Of a stretch of 25,550 nt of DNA, positions 14,211-24,277 are shown piece by piece. The position numbers were made by a program, and so were the translations under genes. Origin of the DNA: Treponema sp. UBA792 (GTDB lineage: Bacteria; Spirochaetota; Spirochaetia; Treponematales; Treponemataceae); contig DBIW01000042.1 of assembly GCA_002296965.1 (NCBI GenBank), forward strand, positions 73,988-99,537, written 5' to 3'. The stretch's first letter is position 1. Each line of letters begins with the position of its first letter. The notes below the pieces were generated by a model, which made no database searches, had not been told where the DNA came from, and saw nothing but the letters and a program-made list of their open reading frames with translations.

Positions 14211-17200
14211 ATCTCACCCGCCGGATCCGTATCCACAAAACCGTTTCCGCCCTCCGCATAGATAATCTGCGGCTCCACAGTCTTTCCGTCAGGACCTGTT
14301 ATAGTTCCGTCCGGATTCTCGTCAGGGTGTTTTCCGACCGGAGCATTCGAAAGAAGCAGCTTGAGCCTGTTCAGCTGATTCACCTCGCTGGAACCCGGAT
14401 CGTAGTCTATCGCGCTTATATTCGCATCCGGAAAACGCCGGCGGAGCTCCTTTATCATCCCCTTTCCGGTGACATGGTTCGGAAGACAGGCGAACGGCTG
14501 CACGCAGGCGATGCTCGGGCAGCCCTCGTGTATCAGCTCGACCATCTCCGCGGTCAGGAACCAGCCCTCTCCGGTTATATTTCCCAGCTGGACGATGTCA
14601 TCAACACCCTTCATCAGATCATAAATTGAAGAAGGCGCATCGAAACGTCGGCTTTTCCGCAGATATTTCTTCATCTTGCCGCGGTACAGCTCCAGGAACC
14701 AGACAAAAAGCCTCGCATTGCGCTCGGTCTTTCCGGGGAAGGCGAGCTGCTCATGGCGGAAAATTCCCGTGCTGAACGAGTAGAAGAAGAAATCGGCAAG
14801 ATCCGGCATCACACATTCAGCGCCCTCACGCTCAATCGTGTCCACAATCTGATTGTTGGCCGTCGGATGGAATTTCACAAGAATCTCGCCGACGACACCG
14901 ACACGCGGCTTTTTCACCGGTTTGAGCGGCAGACTGTCAAAATCACGGATTATGTTTTTGATGAGCTTGTGATATTTGCGGACAGAAAGACTTCCGGCCT
15001 CCTGTTCCGCCACCGCATTCCATTTCTCGTAAAGCTGGTTCGCCGAACCGGGCACAGCCTCATAAGGCCGCGTTCTGTAAAGCACACGCATAAGCACGTC
15101 TCCGACCATGATCGCCTTTACAAGCCGGTGAAGCAGAGCCGGTGTTATTTTGAATCCAGGATTTTTCTCAAATCCCTGGGCCGAAAGCGAAAGAACCGGA
15201 ATTCTGCTAAGTCCCGCGTCATTCAGGGCGCGCCTTATGAATCCGATATAATTTGTGGCGCGGCAGCCGCCTCCTGTCTGCGTGATTATAAGAGACGTGT
15301 GATCCAGATCATATTTTCCGGACTGGAGCGCGGAAATCATCTGGCCGGCAACAAGAATCGACGGATAGCACGCATCATTGTTCACATACTGAAGTCCTGT
15401 GTCCACGGCCTTCGGATCCACGGCATCAAGCACGACAAAGTTATATCCGCAGCCCTCAAAAGCCTTCTTCAGAATTCTGAAATGAATCGGCGACATCTGA
15501 GGACCGATTATCGTATGCGTATACTTCATCTCCTTTGTGAACACCACACGGTTATATGCGGATGACTTTACGGCGGTTTTCGTCTTGTTCCGGCGGCGCT
15601 CACGGACAGCAGCTATAAGCGAACGGATTCTGATTCTGACCGCGCCCAGATTTGAGCCTTCGTCTATTTTTATGAGAGTGTACATCCGGCTCTTTGCCCG
15701 GAGAATCTCGTCAACCTGATCCGCTGTAACGGCATCAAGTCCGCAGCCGAAACTTGTAAGCTGCACAAGCTCAAGATTCGGCATTTCGGAGACAAAGCTC
15801 GCGGCACGGTAAAGCCTGTTGTGATAAACCCACTGGTCTATTATACGTAGAGGCCGCTCCACGTTTCCAAGATGCGCGACACTGTCCTCGGTAAGAACAG
15901 CAAGTCCGAGACCGTTAATCAGCTCCGGAATTCCGTGGTTTATCTCCGGATCAAGATGATATGGCCTGCCGGCAAGCACGATTCCCGTTCCCGAATTCCT
16001 TATCACAACCTCAAGCGCCTCTTCTCCGGCTTTACGCACGTCGCTGCGGAAACGCTCCTGTTCATTCCATGCCGCGTCAACAGCGGCGGCGATTTTTTCC
16101 GGTGTGAGCATTGAAAAATGAGGAATCAGTTCCTCGCATAGCCGTTCGGCAAGCCGTTTCCTGTCATAAATAGGAAGGAACGGATCCATATATAATAGGG
16201 AAGAATCCTGTCTGAGCGAATCAATATTATTTCTGAGAACTTCCGGATAGCTGGTCACAATAGGACAGTTGTAATGGTTTCCTGCTCCCGGATCCTCCTG
16301 CTGCTCGTAAGGCGCACACGGATAGAATATGAATTTCACGCCCTGCTGAATCAGCGACTCAAGATGGCCGTGCGAAATTTTTCCCGGATAGCAGACTGAT
16401 TCGGAGGGAATGGACTCAAGGCCCTTCTCGTACACTTTGCGCGAGGAACGCTGCGACAGGACAACCCTGAATCCAAGCTCATTGAAGAATGTGAACCACA
16501 GCGGATAATTCTCATACATATTGAGGACACGGGGAATTCCGACCTCACCGAGAGGAGCATCCTCCTTTTTCCGCGGAACATAGCTGAACAGACGCCTGTA
16601 TTTCCATTCAAACAGATTCGGCATCTTCTCTTCCGGATTGTCAAGCGCCGATTCCCTGTTGCTCGCGGCAAGGACATTCGCTCCTACTTCCGCTCCGCGC
16701 TCACAGCGGTTTCCCGTTACAAATTTCCGCTCGGCCGTACCGGTGGAGAATGTATTTATTGTAAGAAGACAGTTGTTCTGACATTTTCCGCATCTCTTGA
16801 GCTCAAGATCCACATGGAAATTCTCAAGCTCCTCCAGCGAAGCTATTGCGGAACGAATCTCGTGGAATGTATTCTCCGGCTCGCCAGGTTTAGGCGCGGT
16901 CAAATCTCTCCACTGGTCGTATGCGATAAGGGCTGAACCGTATGCGCCCATAAGCCCGGCGACATCCGGACGGAATACGTTCACCCCGGCGATTTTCTCA
17001 AATGCACGCAGAACAGCATCATTGTTGAAAGTGCCGCCCTGCACGACGATTTTTGTTCCTATGTCGCTCGCCTTCCGGAGCTTTATCACCTTGAAAAGAG
17101 CGTTCTTGATGACGGAATAGGAAAGCCCCGCTGAAATATCCGCAACGGACGAGCCTTCCTTCTGAGCCTGCTTTACACGGCTGTTCATAAATACCGTACA

Positions 17201-18724
17201 GCGGCTTCCCAGATCGACGGGCTTTTCCGCAAGAAGCGCGATCCTGCTGAATTCCTTTATGTCCATGCCCATTGTCCGGGCAAAATTGTCAAGAAAACTT
17301 CCGCAGCCAGACGAGCAGGCCTCGTTCAGCTGGATGGAAACAATCGCTCCGTCCTTCATCCGCAGACATTTCATGTCCTGTCCGCCGATGTCAAGAAGAA
17401 ACTCAACACCGGGCACAAAAAAATTCGCGGCGCGGTAATGGGTTATCGTCTCAACCTCTCCGGCGTCAACTCCGAACGCCGACTGAAACAGAACCTCGCC
17501 GTAGCCGGTCGAGACAGCCCGTGCGATATAGACATCATCAGGAAGCTGGCGGTAAAGCTCCTTCAGCACCTTGACGGCAAGCTCCACAGGATTCCCCGCA
17601 TTTGCGGCGTAGAAATTCCAGAGAATTCTTCCCTCCGTATCTACAAGAACCGCCTTTGTCGTAGTTGAGCCTGCATCAAGTCCCAGAAAAACCGGGCCGT
17701 GGGTTTCCGAAAGATTTCCGCGCAATGCCTTCTCGGAGCCGTGACGTGTCCTGAACTCATCAAGCTCCTCCTGATTCCTGAAAAGCGGCTCAAGACGCTG
17801 AACCTCGGAAAGCTCGGCGCCGACAAGATTACGCAGACTGTCACGGAATTCACGGACGGACGGAAAATGAAAATCGGATCCGTCCGCGCAGCGGATTTTA
17901 CGTTCCGCGGAATACGCACAGCCGGATGCGACAAAAAGCTGGGAATTCTCCGGAACAATTATCTCGTCGTCCTTAAGCTTCAGTGTCTTTATAAATCGCT
18001 CGCGCAGCTGGTCCATGAAATGAAGCGGACCGCCTAGAAAAGCCACATGACCGCGGATCGGCTTGCCGCAGGCAAGGCCTGAAATCGTCTGATTCACCAC
18101 CGCCTGATAGATGGATGCGGCAATATCCTCGCGGCGCGCCCCTTCGTTTATAAGCGGTTGGACATCCGTCTTGGCAAACACACCGCAGCGCGCGGCGATC
18201 GGATAAATCTGGGTGGCGCTGCGCGCAAGCTCATTCAGACCGGCAGCATCCGTCTCAAGAAGCGCGGCCATCTGATCTATGAACGCACCGGTTCCGCCGG
18301 CACAGGTTCCGTTCATCCTCTGCTCCACTCCGCCGCGGAAATAAGTTATCTTCGCATCCTCGCCGCCAAGCTCTATCACCACATCCGTCTGGGGAATCAG
18401 TTTTTTGACAGCCGTAGTCGCCGCTATCACTTCCTGAATAAAGGGAATGTTCAGCCACTGGGACACCGAAAGTCCGCCTGAACCTGTCACCTTGACGCTG
18501 ACCGGCTGCGATTCTCCGGCCGGAAATTTTTCTTCTATTATATCAAGGGCTTTGCCGACAACATTTATTATCGTGGAACGTATATCGGCACGGTGACGCT
18601 GATAATCGCTGTACACAAGACTATCATCATCTGCAAGCACAGCGATTTTTACCGTCGTTGAACCTACATCTATTCCTATTCTTACAGGAACCGCAACTGC
18701 GGCATCATTTTCTTTATTTTCCAT
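14207..18724 (-). CDS. giant acyl-CoA dehydratase activase-type protein (two BadF/HgdC ATPase domains plus dehydratase-related C-terminus)
   Basis: A 1505-residue fusion. Domain 1 (about 15-270) is an ASKHA ATPase of the BadF/BadG/BcrA/HgdC family: RIGIDVGSTTVKIAVL, GTCAGGTGAFID and RCGVFAKTDVQPLI. Domain 2 (about 345-600) repeats it: FLGLDAGSTTTKAVLVD, NEACSSGCGSFLDNFA and SRCTVFMNSRV. The Cys of each CxxGxG and C(G/T)VFA/M segment would hold the [4Fe-4S] cluster of the activator. A Cys-rich link (RCGKCQNNCLL) follows, then a DUF2229-like region, then a part related to 2-hydroxyacyl-CoA dehydratase subunits (about 980-1450). Stand-alone activators inject one electron into dehydratases using ATP; the job of the giant version is not settled. 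ATG 18724 follows AGGA. An exported-protein gene is coupled downstream. Confidence 0.92.
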   Translation of the reverse strand: MENKENDAAVAVPVRIGIDVGSTTVKIAVLADDDSLVYSDYQRHRADIRSTIINVVGKALDIIEEKFPAGESQPVSVKVTGSGGLSVSQWLNIPFIQEVIAATTAVKKLIPQTDVVIELGGEDAKITYFRGGVEQRMNGTCAGGTGAFIDQMAALLETDAAGLNELARSATQIYPIAARCGVFAKTDVQPLINEGARREDIAASIYQAVVNQTISGLACGKPIRGHVAFLGGPLHFMDQLRERFIKTLKLKDDEIIVPENSQLFVASGCAYSAERKIRCADGSDFHFPSVREFRDSLRNLVGAELSEVQRLEPLFRNQEELDEFRTRHGSEKALRGNLSETHGPVFLGLDAGSTTTKAVLVDTEGRILWNFYAANAGNPVELAVKVLKELYRQLPDDVYIARAVSTGYGEVLFQSAFGVDAGEVETITHYRAANFFVPGVEFLLDIGGQDMKCLRMKDGAIVSIQLNEACSSGCGSFLDNFARTMGMDIKEFSRIALLAEKPVDLGSRCTVFMNSRVKQAQKEGSSVADISAGLSYSVIKNALFKVIKLRKASDIGTKIVVQGGTFNNDAVLRAFEKIAGVNVFRPDVAGLMGAYGSALIAYDQWRDLTAPKPGEPENTFHEIRSAIASLEELENFHVDLELKRCGKCQNNCLLTINTFSTGTAERKFVTGNRCERGAEVGANVLAASNRESALDNPEEKMPNLFEWKYRRLFSYVPRKKEDAPLGEVGIPRVLNMYENYPLWFTFFNELGFRVVLSQRSSRKVYEKGLESIPSESVCYPGKISHGHLESLIQQGVKFIFYPCAPYEQQEDPGAGNHYNCPIVTSYPEVLRNNIDSLRQDSSLLYMDPFLPIYDRKRLAERLCEELIPHFSMLTPEKIAAAVDAAWNEQERFRSDVRKAGEEALEVVIRNSGTGIVLAGRPYHLDPEINHGIPELINGLGLAVLTEDSVAHLGNVERPLRIIDQWVYHNRLYRAASFVSEMPNLELVQLTSFGCGLDAVTADQVDEILRAKSRMYTLIKIDEGSNLGAVRIRIRSLIAAVRERRRNKTKTAVKSSAYNRVVFTKEMKYTHTIIGPQMSPIHFRILKKAFEGCGYNFVVLDAVDPKAVDTGLQYVNNDACYPSILVAGQMISALQSGKYDLDHTSLIITQTGGGCRATNYIGFIRRALNDAGLSRIPVLSLSAQGFEKNPGFKITPALLHRLVKAIMVGDVLMRVLYRTRPYEAVPGSANQLYEKWNAVAEQEAGSLSVRKYHKLIKNIIRDFDSLPLKPVKKPRVGVVGEILVKFHPTANNQIVDTIEREGAECVMPDLADFFFYSFSTGIFRHEQLAFPGKTERNARLFVWFLELYRGKMKKYLRKSRRFDAPSSIYDLMKGVDDIVQLGNITGEGWFLTAEMVELIHEGCPSIACVQPFACLPNHVTGKGMIKELRRRFPDANISAIDYDPGSSEVNQLNRLKLLLSNAPVGKHPDENPDGTITGPDGKTVEPQIIYAEGGNGFVDTDPAGEI

Positions 18725-18748
18725 CTGTTTTCCTAAAAACTGGTAAGA

Positions 18749-18771
18749 AATTCCGCCCGAAACACGGAATT
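18749..18771. other. hairpin in the leader of the activase gene
   Basis: AATTCCG (18749-18755) and CGGAATT (18765-18771) form a perfect 7-bp stem with a 9-base loop, ending about 25 bases before the activase start codon. There is no T run. A minus-strand TATAAA at 18833-18838 could be the minus-10, without a clear minus-35, giving a leader of about 100 bases. The rest of 18725-18900 shows only short inverted repeats. Confidence 0.35.
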
Positions 18772-18899
18772 CGGAAGGCTCTCCAAAACTTGGGGCTTTT
18801 TCACGGAGCGGCGGATTATGCCGATCCGAATATTTATACTTTAATAAGAAAACGCTATTTTTTCAACAAGAATGAGCGGATGGGATTGAGCTGCATCGC

Positions 18900-18949
18900 A
18901 AAAAAAAATCCGCGGAAATCAGGCAGATATTTCGCGCCTTCTCCGCGGA
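18900..18949 (-). terminator. intrinsic terminator of leuB
   Basis: Read on the minus strand, TCCGCGGA (18942-18949) pairs with TCCGCGGA (18909-18916), with an inner AGGC/GCCT stem. A run of nine T residues (18900-18908) follows. It ends transcription 31 bases after the leuB stop. Confidence 0.85.
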
Positions 18950-18979
18950 CAAAATGCGCCGGAAAAACGGCAGCACAAT

Positions 18980-20065
18980 TTAAATTCTGTCAACCACGAG
19001 CTGACCCATCTCTTTTGTTCCGACAAGCTTTCCTGCGGCACGGACGGCATCAACATTTCCGGCAATATCACCGGTGCGCCAGCCTTCATTCAGAACCGCC
19101 TGAACCGCATCCTCAATCGCCTTAGCCTCTGTCTCAAGTTTGAAGTCATACCGGAGCAGCATTGCGGCCGAAAGAATGGTCGCAAGAGGATTGGCAAGAT
19201 TTTTTCCCGCAATGTCAGGGGCGGAACCGTGAATCGGCTCATAAAGTCCCGGACCTGTTCCGTCACCAAGAGATGCGGAAGCCAACATTCCGATTGAACC
19301 TGTAATCTGGCTCGCCTCGTCAGAAAGAATGTCGCCGAACATATTGCTCGTGGCGATAACATCGAACTGCTGCGGATTGCGCACAAGCTGCATGGCGGCA
19401 TTGTCTATGTAAAGATAGTTCAGCTCGACATCCGGATAATCCCCTTTCACGGATTCCGTCACCTTTCTCCACAAACGGCTGGAATTAAGAATATTGGCCT
19501 TGTCCACGACACAGAGACGCTTCTTTCTTCCCTGAGCAGCCTCAAATCCGAGACGGACAATACGCTCAATCTCGTTCCAGGTATATTTTTCAGTGTCCCA
19601 TGCGGTGTTTCCATCAGGAGAAATTCCACGGTCGCCAAAATAAATTCCACCTGTAAGCTCGCGCACGATAAGAATATCAAGACCGTCTCCGGCAACCTCG
19701 TCCTTGAGCGGACACGCGGCCTTCAGCTGAGGGAACATCACGGCAGGGCGGAGATTCGCATAGACCTTCATTCCGCCGCGCAGACCGAGCAGCGCCTTTT
19801 CCGGGCGGATTGACGGATCCACATCATCCCACTTCGGACCGCCGACAGCACCGAGAAGAACCGAATCAGAATGGAGACATATATCCAGCTGATCCTTCGG
19901 AAGCGGATTCCTGAACATATCAATCGCCTTTCCGCCGGCAATCACGTTTTTATAGGTGAACTTATGACCGAATTTATTTGCCACCGCATTGAGAACCTTT
20001 ACGGCCTCGTCCACAACATCAGGACCGATTCCATCGCCGGGAATCAGGGCTATAGTCTTTTCCAT
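18980..20065 (-). CDS. leuB: 3-isopropylmalate dehydrogenase
   Basis: NAD-dependent oxidation and decarboxylation of 3-isopropylmalate in leucine synthesis; cytoplasmic. The 361-residue length is normal. It opens with [20 protein letters not shown]. Further blocks are [29 protein letters not shown] (substrate Arg residues), [61 protein letters not shown] (metal-binding Asp residues) and [20 protein letters not shown]. The ATG at 20065 follows GGAG at 8 bases. It stands alone with its own promoter and terminator and is divergent from iorA. No leuA, leuC or leuD is in view, so the leucine genes are dispersed or further out. ilvD, of the same amino-acid family, is 4.3 kb away. Confidence 0.96.
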   Translation of the reverse strand: MEKTIALIPGDGIGPDVVDEAVKVLNAVANKFGHKFTYKNVIAGGKAIDMFRNPLPKDQLDICLHSDSVLLGAVGGPKWDDVDPSIRPEKALLGLRGGMKVYANLRPAVMFPQLKAACPLKDEVAGDGLDILIVRELTGGIYFGDRGISPDGNTAWDTEKYTWNEIERIVRLGFEAAQGRKKRLCVVDKANILNSSRLWRKVTESVKGDYPDVELNYLYIDNAAMQLVRNPQQFDVIATSNMFGDILSDEASQITGSIGMLASASLGDGTGPGLYEPIHGSAPDIAGKNLANPLATILSAAMLLRYDFKLETEAKAIEDAVQAVLNEGWRTGDIAGNVDAVRAAGKLVGTKEMGQLVVDRI

Positions 20066-20102
20066 TCCGCAAACTCCATTTAATAATATTTAATTCTCTT
20101 CA

Positions 20103-20131
20103 GTTATACTTAAATCAGTATAAAAAGTCAA
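20103..20131 (-). promoter_or_regulatory. promoter of leuB
   Basis: Minus-strand TTGACT (20126-20131), 17 bases, TATAAC (20103-20108), giving a leader of about 30 bases with GGAG. The 182-base leuB-iorA gap also holds a CATTCC/GGAATG inverted repeat near 20155-20170. I see no clear iorA promoter. Confidence 0.55.
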
Positions 20132-20247
20132 CAGGACAGCGACGCGCGTCCCCATTCCACACCCGGAATGTGAAGTCTGTACACACGCCCGAAAAACGTA
20201 TAAAATTGCTGAACACAAATTTTCTGATAAATCAAGGAAACATAACG

Positions 20248-21972
20248 ATGAAACAGCTTATGTTGGGGAACGCGGCGGCAGCCCGCGGACTTTTTGAAGC
20301 CGGATGTTCCGTAATATCAAGTTATCCCGGAACTCCCAGCACCGAAATCACTGAAGAAGCGGCGAAATTCAAGGAAATTTACTGCGAATGGGCACCGAAC
20401 GAGAAGGTCGCGCTTGAAACCGCATTCGGCGCGTCTCTTGCAGGAAAACGCGCCTTCTGCGCGATGAAGCACGTCGGCCTGAACGTCGCGGCGGATCCGC
20501 TTTTCACGACAGCATACACGGGGGTAAACGCCGGGCTTGTGATAGGAGTCGCCGATGATCCGGGAATGCATTCCTCGCAGAACGAGCAGGACTCCAGGCA
20601 CTATGCGGCGGCATCAAAAATTCCGATGCTGGAACCGGCAGACTCAGCCGAGGCGCTGGAATTCGCGAAAAAGGCCTTCGAGATTTCCGAAAAATTCGAC
20701 ACCCCTGTGCTCTATAAAATGTGCACAAGAATCGCACATTCACAGAGCGTGGTGGAGCCGTCCGAAAGGAAGGAGATTCCTGTCAGAAAATATGAGAAGA
20801 ACATCGCAAAATACGTGATGGCGCCGGCAAACGCAATCCGCCGGCATCCCGTCCTGGAGCAGCGGCTGAAGGACATCGCCGCATGGTCCGAGACATCGGG
20901 AATAAACAGAATTGAGGCAGGCGGAGCCGAAATCGGAATCATCACGTCATCCACCTGCTATCAGTATGCCAAGGAAGTCTTCGGAGACAGCGTGAGCATC
21001 CTGAAGCTCGGAATGGTCTTTCCCCTTCCTGAAAAAATGATCCGCGAATTTGCCGCCTCTGTAAAAAACGTGTATATAATAGAAGAACTTGATCCGATAA
21101 TCGAGAATTTCTGCCGGTCGCTCGGAATTGAGGCTCACGGAAAAGACATTCTTCCTGTATGCGGAGAATTCAGCCAGAACATGATCGCCGCGGCATTCGG
21201 AAAAGCGGTTCCGGAATCAAGAAAGACTTCGGCGGAAATTCCTGTCCGTCCGCCGATAATGTGCGCAGGCTGTCCGCACCGTGGAATTTTCTATGCGCTC
21301 TCGAAACTCCGCGTCACCGTTCTCGGAGACATAGGCTGCTACACTCTCGGCTCTGTAGCTCCGCTTTCGGCAATGGACATGACGCTGTGCATGGGAGCAT
21401 CCGTCTCGTCACTGCACGGATTCAACAAGGCGCTCGGCCATGATTCAGAGGGAAAAACCGTCGCGATAATCGGAGACTCGACGTTCATGCATTCAGGAAT
21501 GACGGGACTTGCGAACATAGCCTACAACCAGTCAAATTCGACCGTCATAATCGTGGACAACTCAATCACCGGAATGACAGGACATCAGCAGAACCCGACC
21601 ACAGGAAAAAACCTCTACGGCGAGCCTGCCGGCAAAATAGACCTTGAGAAGCTTGTGTCCGCCATGGGGATAAGAAGAGTCCGTGTCGTGGATCCGTACA
21701 ATATCGCGGAATGTGAGGCGGCCGTAAAAGAGGAGCTCGCAGCGGATGAGCCAAGCGTAATAATAAGCCGCAGGCCGTGCGTTCTGCTAAAGGAAGTAAA
21801 AACGAAGCCTCCGCTCAAAGTTGACAGCGGAAAATGCAGATCCTGCAGGATGTGCATGAAAATCGGCTGTCCGGCAATCGCAATCAAGGACGGAAAGGCG
21901 AAGATTGACAGGACACTCTGCACTGGCTGCGGAGTATGCGTGCAGATGTGCAAGTTTGACGCGCTGAAATAA
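20248..21972 (+). CDS. iorA: indolepyruvate:ferredoxin oxidoreductase, alpha subunit
   Basis: Catalytic subunit of the enzyme that oxidatively decarboxylates aryl pyruvates (from aromatic amino acids) to aryl-acetyl-CoA, reducing ferredoxin, or runs in reverse. It acts in the anaerobic cytoplasm. The start is the ATG at 20248 (MKQLMLGNAAAARGLFEAGC) with AAGGAAA upstream; the open frame extends to 20170 but that part is not family-like. Of 574 residues, the N-terminal part is the pyrimidine-binding domain (VISSYPGTPSTEITEEAAKF). The TPP/Mg domain is about 365-520 (VLGDIGCYTLG, IIGDSTFMHSGMTGLANIAY, VDNSITGMTGHQQNPTTGKN). The C-terminal ferredoxin domain has CRSCRMCMKIGCP, a CxxCxxCx4CP motif typical of this family, and CTGCGVCVQMC. 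iorB follows after 18 bases. Confidence 0.95.
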   Translation: MKQLMLGNAAAARGLFEAGCSVISSYPGTPSTEITEEAAKFKEIYCEWAPNEKVALETAFGASLAGKRAFCAMKHVGLNVAADPLFTTAYTGVNAGLVIGVADDPGMHSSQNEQDSRHYAAASKIPMLEPADSAEALEFAKKAFEISEKFDTPVLYKMCTRIAHSQSVVEPSERKEIPVRKYEKNIAKYVMAPANAIRRHPVLEQRLKDIAAWSETSGINRIEAGGAEIGIITSSTCYQYAKEVFGDSVSILKLGMVFPLPEKMIREFAASVKNVYIIEELDPIIENFCRSLGIEAHGKDILPVCGEFSQNMIAAAFGKAVPESRKTSAEIPVRPPIMCAGCPHRGIFYALSKLRVTVLGDIGCYTLGSVAPLSAMDMTLCMGASVSSLHGFNKALGHDSEGKTVAIIGDSTFMHSGMTGLANIAYNQSNSTVIIVDNSITGMTGHQQNPTTGKNLYGEPAGKIDLEKLVSAMGIRRVRVVDPYNIAECEAAVKEELAADEPSVIISRRPCVLLKEVKTKPPLKVDSGKCRSCRMCMKIGCPAIAIKDGKAKIDRTLCTGCGVCVQMCKFDALK

Positions 21973-21990
21973 CAGGGAACGGAGGAAACC

Positions 21991-22557
21991 ATGGTAAAGA
22001 ACATAATGATAACCGGAGTCGGCGGTCAGGGAGCGCTTCTCGCGAGCAAGACACTTGGCCGGGTGATACTTGATGCCGGACTTGACGTGAAGGTTTCGGA
22101 AGTCCACGGAATGAGCCAGCGCGGAGGAAGCGTAGTCACCTATGTGCGTTACGGTGACAAAGTATATTCTCCTGTCGTTGACAGGGGAGAGGCAGACTTC
22201 ATTGTATCGTTTGAACAGCTTGAGGCCGCGCGCTACACTGAATTCCTCAAAAAGGACGGGCAGATAATCGTGAACACCCAGGAGATAGATCCGATGCCTG
22301 TGATTACGGGCGCGGCAGAATATCCGGAGAATCTGCTTGACACGCTCAGGAACGAGGGATTCAAGGTAGATCCGGTTGACTGCCTTGCGCTTGCGGAGCA
22401 GGCCGGAACCGCGAAATCGGTAAACATAGTCCTCATGGGAAGACTGTCAAAATACCTTGACTTCACCGAAGAGGCATGGCTCAACGCGATTGAAAAGCTT
22501 GTGAAGCCGCAGTTTCTGGAGATGAACCGGAAAGCCTTTATCCTGGGCCGCAGATGA
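21991..22557 (+). CDS. iorB: indolepyruvate:ferredoxin oxidoreductase, beta subunit
   Basis: The 188-residue gamma-domain subunit of the oxidoreductase. It opens KNIMITGVGGQGALLASKTL, continues VSEVHGMSQRGGSVVTYVRY and ADFIVSFEQLEAARYTEFL, and ends with the usual LKxxG-type region (IVLMGRLSKYLDF). These match the POR/KOR gamma domain that binds with IorA to make the active enzyme. The ATG at 21991 follows GGAGG. It is 18 bases after iorA and has a terminator just downstream, so the operon is iorAB only. Together they imply fermentation of, or synthesis from, aromatic amino acids coupled to ferredoxin. Confidence 0.95.
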   Translation: MVKNIMITGVGGQGALLASKTLGRVILDAGLDVKVSEVHGMSQRGGSVVTYVRYGDKVYSPVVDRGEADFIVSFEQLEAARYTEFLKKDGQIIVNTQEIDPMPVITGAAEYPENLLDTLRNEGFKVDPVDCLALAEQAGTAKSVNIVLMGRLSKYLDFTEEAWLNAIEKLVKPQFLEMNRKAFILGRR

Positions 22558-22561
22558 AAAA

Positions 22562-22590
22562 AAAGTTCCGTCATCTCCAGACGGAACTTT
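22562..22590. terminator. bidirectional terminator between iorB and pyrG
   Basis: AAAGTTCCGTC (22562-22572) pairs perfectly with GACGGAACTTT (22580-22590) around a 7-base loop. The flanking A run (22558 onward) and T-rich side serve the convergent genes on both strands. Confidence 0.88.
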
Positions 22591-22603
22591 CTGATTTCCG
22601 CGG

Positions 22604-24202
22604 CTATTTTCCGCCGCAGGATGCCTTTATGAATTCCCGGAAAAGCGGGCCTGCCTTGTCCGGGCGGCTCTTGAATTCAGGATGAAACTGCGCTCCGACC
22701 ATCCAGGGATGACCTGAAACCTCGCAGACCTCAACGAGATTACGCTCCGGATTTATACCGGCAATCACAAGTCCCGCCTTCTCCAGCTCATCCCGGAATG
22801 CATTGTTGAATTCATAGCGGTGACGGTGACGCTCCCAGATGACATCCGAGCCGTATGCCTTTTCGGTAAGCGTCCCCGGAGCCACCCTGCATTCATACTT
22901 TCCAAGCCGCAATGTTCCTCCGAGTATCTTTCCGTTCTGGTCGGGCATCAGATCAATCACCGGATGAGCCGTGTTTTTGTCCATTTCAGTGGAATTAGCG
23001 TCCGCATAGCCAAGAACATTCCGCGCATATTCAATCACAAGAATCTGCATTCCCAGACATATTCCAAGATAAGGAACCTTGTTCACCCTTGCAAATTCCG
23101 CGGCCATTATCATTCCCTCTATTCCGCGCAGACCGAAACCGCCTGGAACAATGATTCCGTCGGCATCCCGAAGCCGTTCCGCCGCGACAGTCCTGTCCGT
23201 AAGCGACTCCGAATCGACCCAGTCGATTATGACTTCCGCCTCGTTGCAGATTCCGCCGTGGGTCAGCGATTCCACGACGGAGAGATACGCGTCATGAAGC
23301 TCGACATATTTTCCGACAAGAGCAATCCTGACTGTGCGTTTGGGATTGTTGTAGCGGTCAACCATGGCCGTCCATTCCCTCAGATCGGATTTTGTGTTCT
23401 TGAGTCCGAGCACCCTGCAGACCGCCTGTCCAAGTTCCTCCTTCTCCATCTGGAGCGGAACCTCATATATCGAATGCGCATTCAGGTTCTGTATTATGTC
23501 GCTTGTATCGACATTGCAGAATGCGGCAAGGCGTTCCCGTGTCGTGCTGTCAATAGGATGTTCAGTACGGAGCATAAGTATATCCGGCTTTATTCCAAGC
23601 TCCTGAAGCTCCTTGACGCTGTGCTGTGTCGGTTTTGTCTTTATCTGGGCGGCGGTTTTTATGAAGGGAACAAGCGTAAGATGAATATAACAGCAGTTCT
23701 CCTCCCCGACCCTGTATTTCATCTGACGGATCGCCTCGATGAACGGAAGGGACTCTATGTCTCCTACAGTTCCTCCGATTTCCGTTATGACAACATCGGC
23801 GTTTGTCTCTTCCGTGGAAAGCAGCATACGCCGGAGAATTTCCTCAGTGATATTCGGTATGACCTGGACTGTTCCGCCGTGAAATCCGCCCTCACGCTCC
23901 TTGTTCAGCACGGAAAGATAGACCCGCCCGGCAGTTGTATTTGATGACTGGGAAAGCGACGCGTCGGTAAAACGCTCATAATGTCCGAGATCAAGATCTG
24001 TCTCGGCTCCATCGTCTGTGACAAAAACCTCGCCGTGCTGAATCGGGTTCATTGTTCCGGGATCTATGTTGAGATACGGATCAAATTTCTGGTTCACAAC
24101 CTTGAAGCCGCGGCTTTTCAGGATAAGACCGATTGAGGCCGCGGCGATTCCCTTTCCTAAGCCGGAAACAACGCCGCCGGTAATAAAAATATATTTTGTC
24201 AT
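22604..24202 (-). CDS. pyrG: CTP synthase
   Basis: Makes CTP from UTP with ATP and glutamine-derived ammonia; cytoplasmic. The 532-residue length is complete. The synthetase domain (about 1-270) begins [20 protein letters not shown] and has [38 protein letters not shown] and [17 protein letters not shown]. The glutaminase domain (about 290-530) has [12 protein letters not shown], the nucleophile in YLGICLGMQ, the HRHRYEFNN segment and the His-Glu pair in [13 protein letters not shown] 24202 follows AGGA at 9 bases. The leader (about 30 bases) starts with GCATAA rather than the GGGC of Gram-positive pyrG genes controlled by reiterative transcription. It is read in the same direction as ilvD, with the repeat region between. 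Confidence 0.97.
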   Translation of the reverse strand: MTKYIFITGGVVSGLGKGIAAASIGLILKSRGFKVVNQKFDPYLNIDPGTMNPIQHGEVFVTDDGAETDLDLGHYERFTDASLSQSSNTTAGRVYLSVLNKEREGGFHGGTVQVIPNITEEILRRMLLSTEETNADVVITEIGGTVGDIESLPFIEAIRQMKYRVGEENCCYIHLTLVPFIKTAAQIKTKPTQHSVKELQELGIKPDILMLRTEHPIDSTTRERLAAFCNVDTSDIIQNLNAHSIYEVPLQMEKEELGQAVCRVLGLKNTKSDLREWTAMVDRYNNPKRTVRIALVGKYVELHDAYLSVVESLTHGGICNEAEVIIDWVDSESLTDRTVAAERLRDADGIIVPGGFGLRGIEGMIMAAEFARVNKVPYLGICLGMQILVIEYARNVLGYADANSTEMDKNTAHPVIDLMPDQNGKILGGTLRLGKYECRVAPGTLTEKAYGSDVIWERHRHRYEFNNAFRDELEKAGLVIAGINPERNLVEVCEVSGHPWMVGAQFHPEFKSRPDKAGPLFREFIKASCGGK

Positions 24203-24240
24203 CTAAAACATCCTGCACGAACTGTAAAAATTTATGCAGA

Positions 24241-24269
24241 AGTATAGCAGAATTCACCGGCCGTGTCGA
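24241..24269 (-). promoter_or_regulatory. promoter of pyrG
   Basis: Minus-strand TCGACA (24264-24269), 17 bases, TATACT (24241-24246). Predicted start near 24234. The promoter begins immediately after repeat copy A. Confidence 0.55.
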
Positions 24270-24277
24270 TAAATTCA

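Noticed and set aside
14753..15565. 270-codon plus-strand open frame inside the activase gene
   Set aside because: Lies wholly antisense to a conserved domain and is rich in Arg, His and Ser as expected for a shadow; no start signals.
20170..20247. N-terminal extension of IorA
   Set aside because: The family begins with MKQLMLGN-type sequence, and a plausible ribosome site precedes ATG 20248.
22820..23944. 374-codon open frame on the plus strand across pyrG
   Set aside because: It is the complement of conserved pyrG codons, has no ribosome site and no recognisable domain. Long antisense frames are common when third positions avoid the complementary stops.
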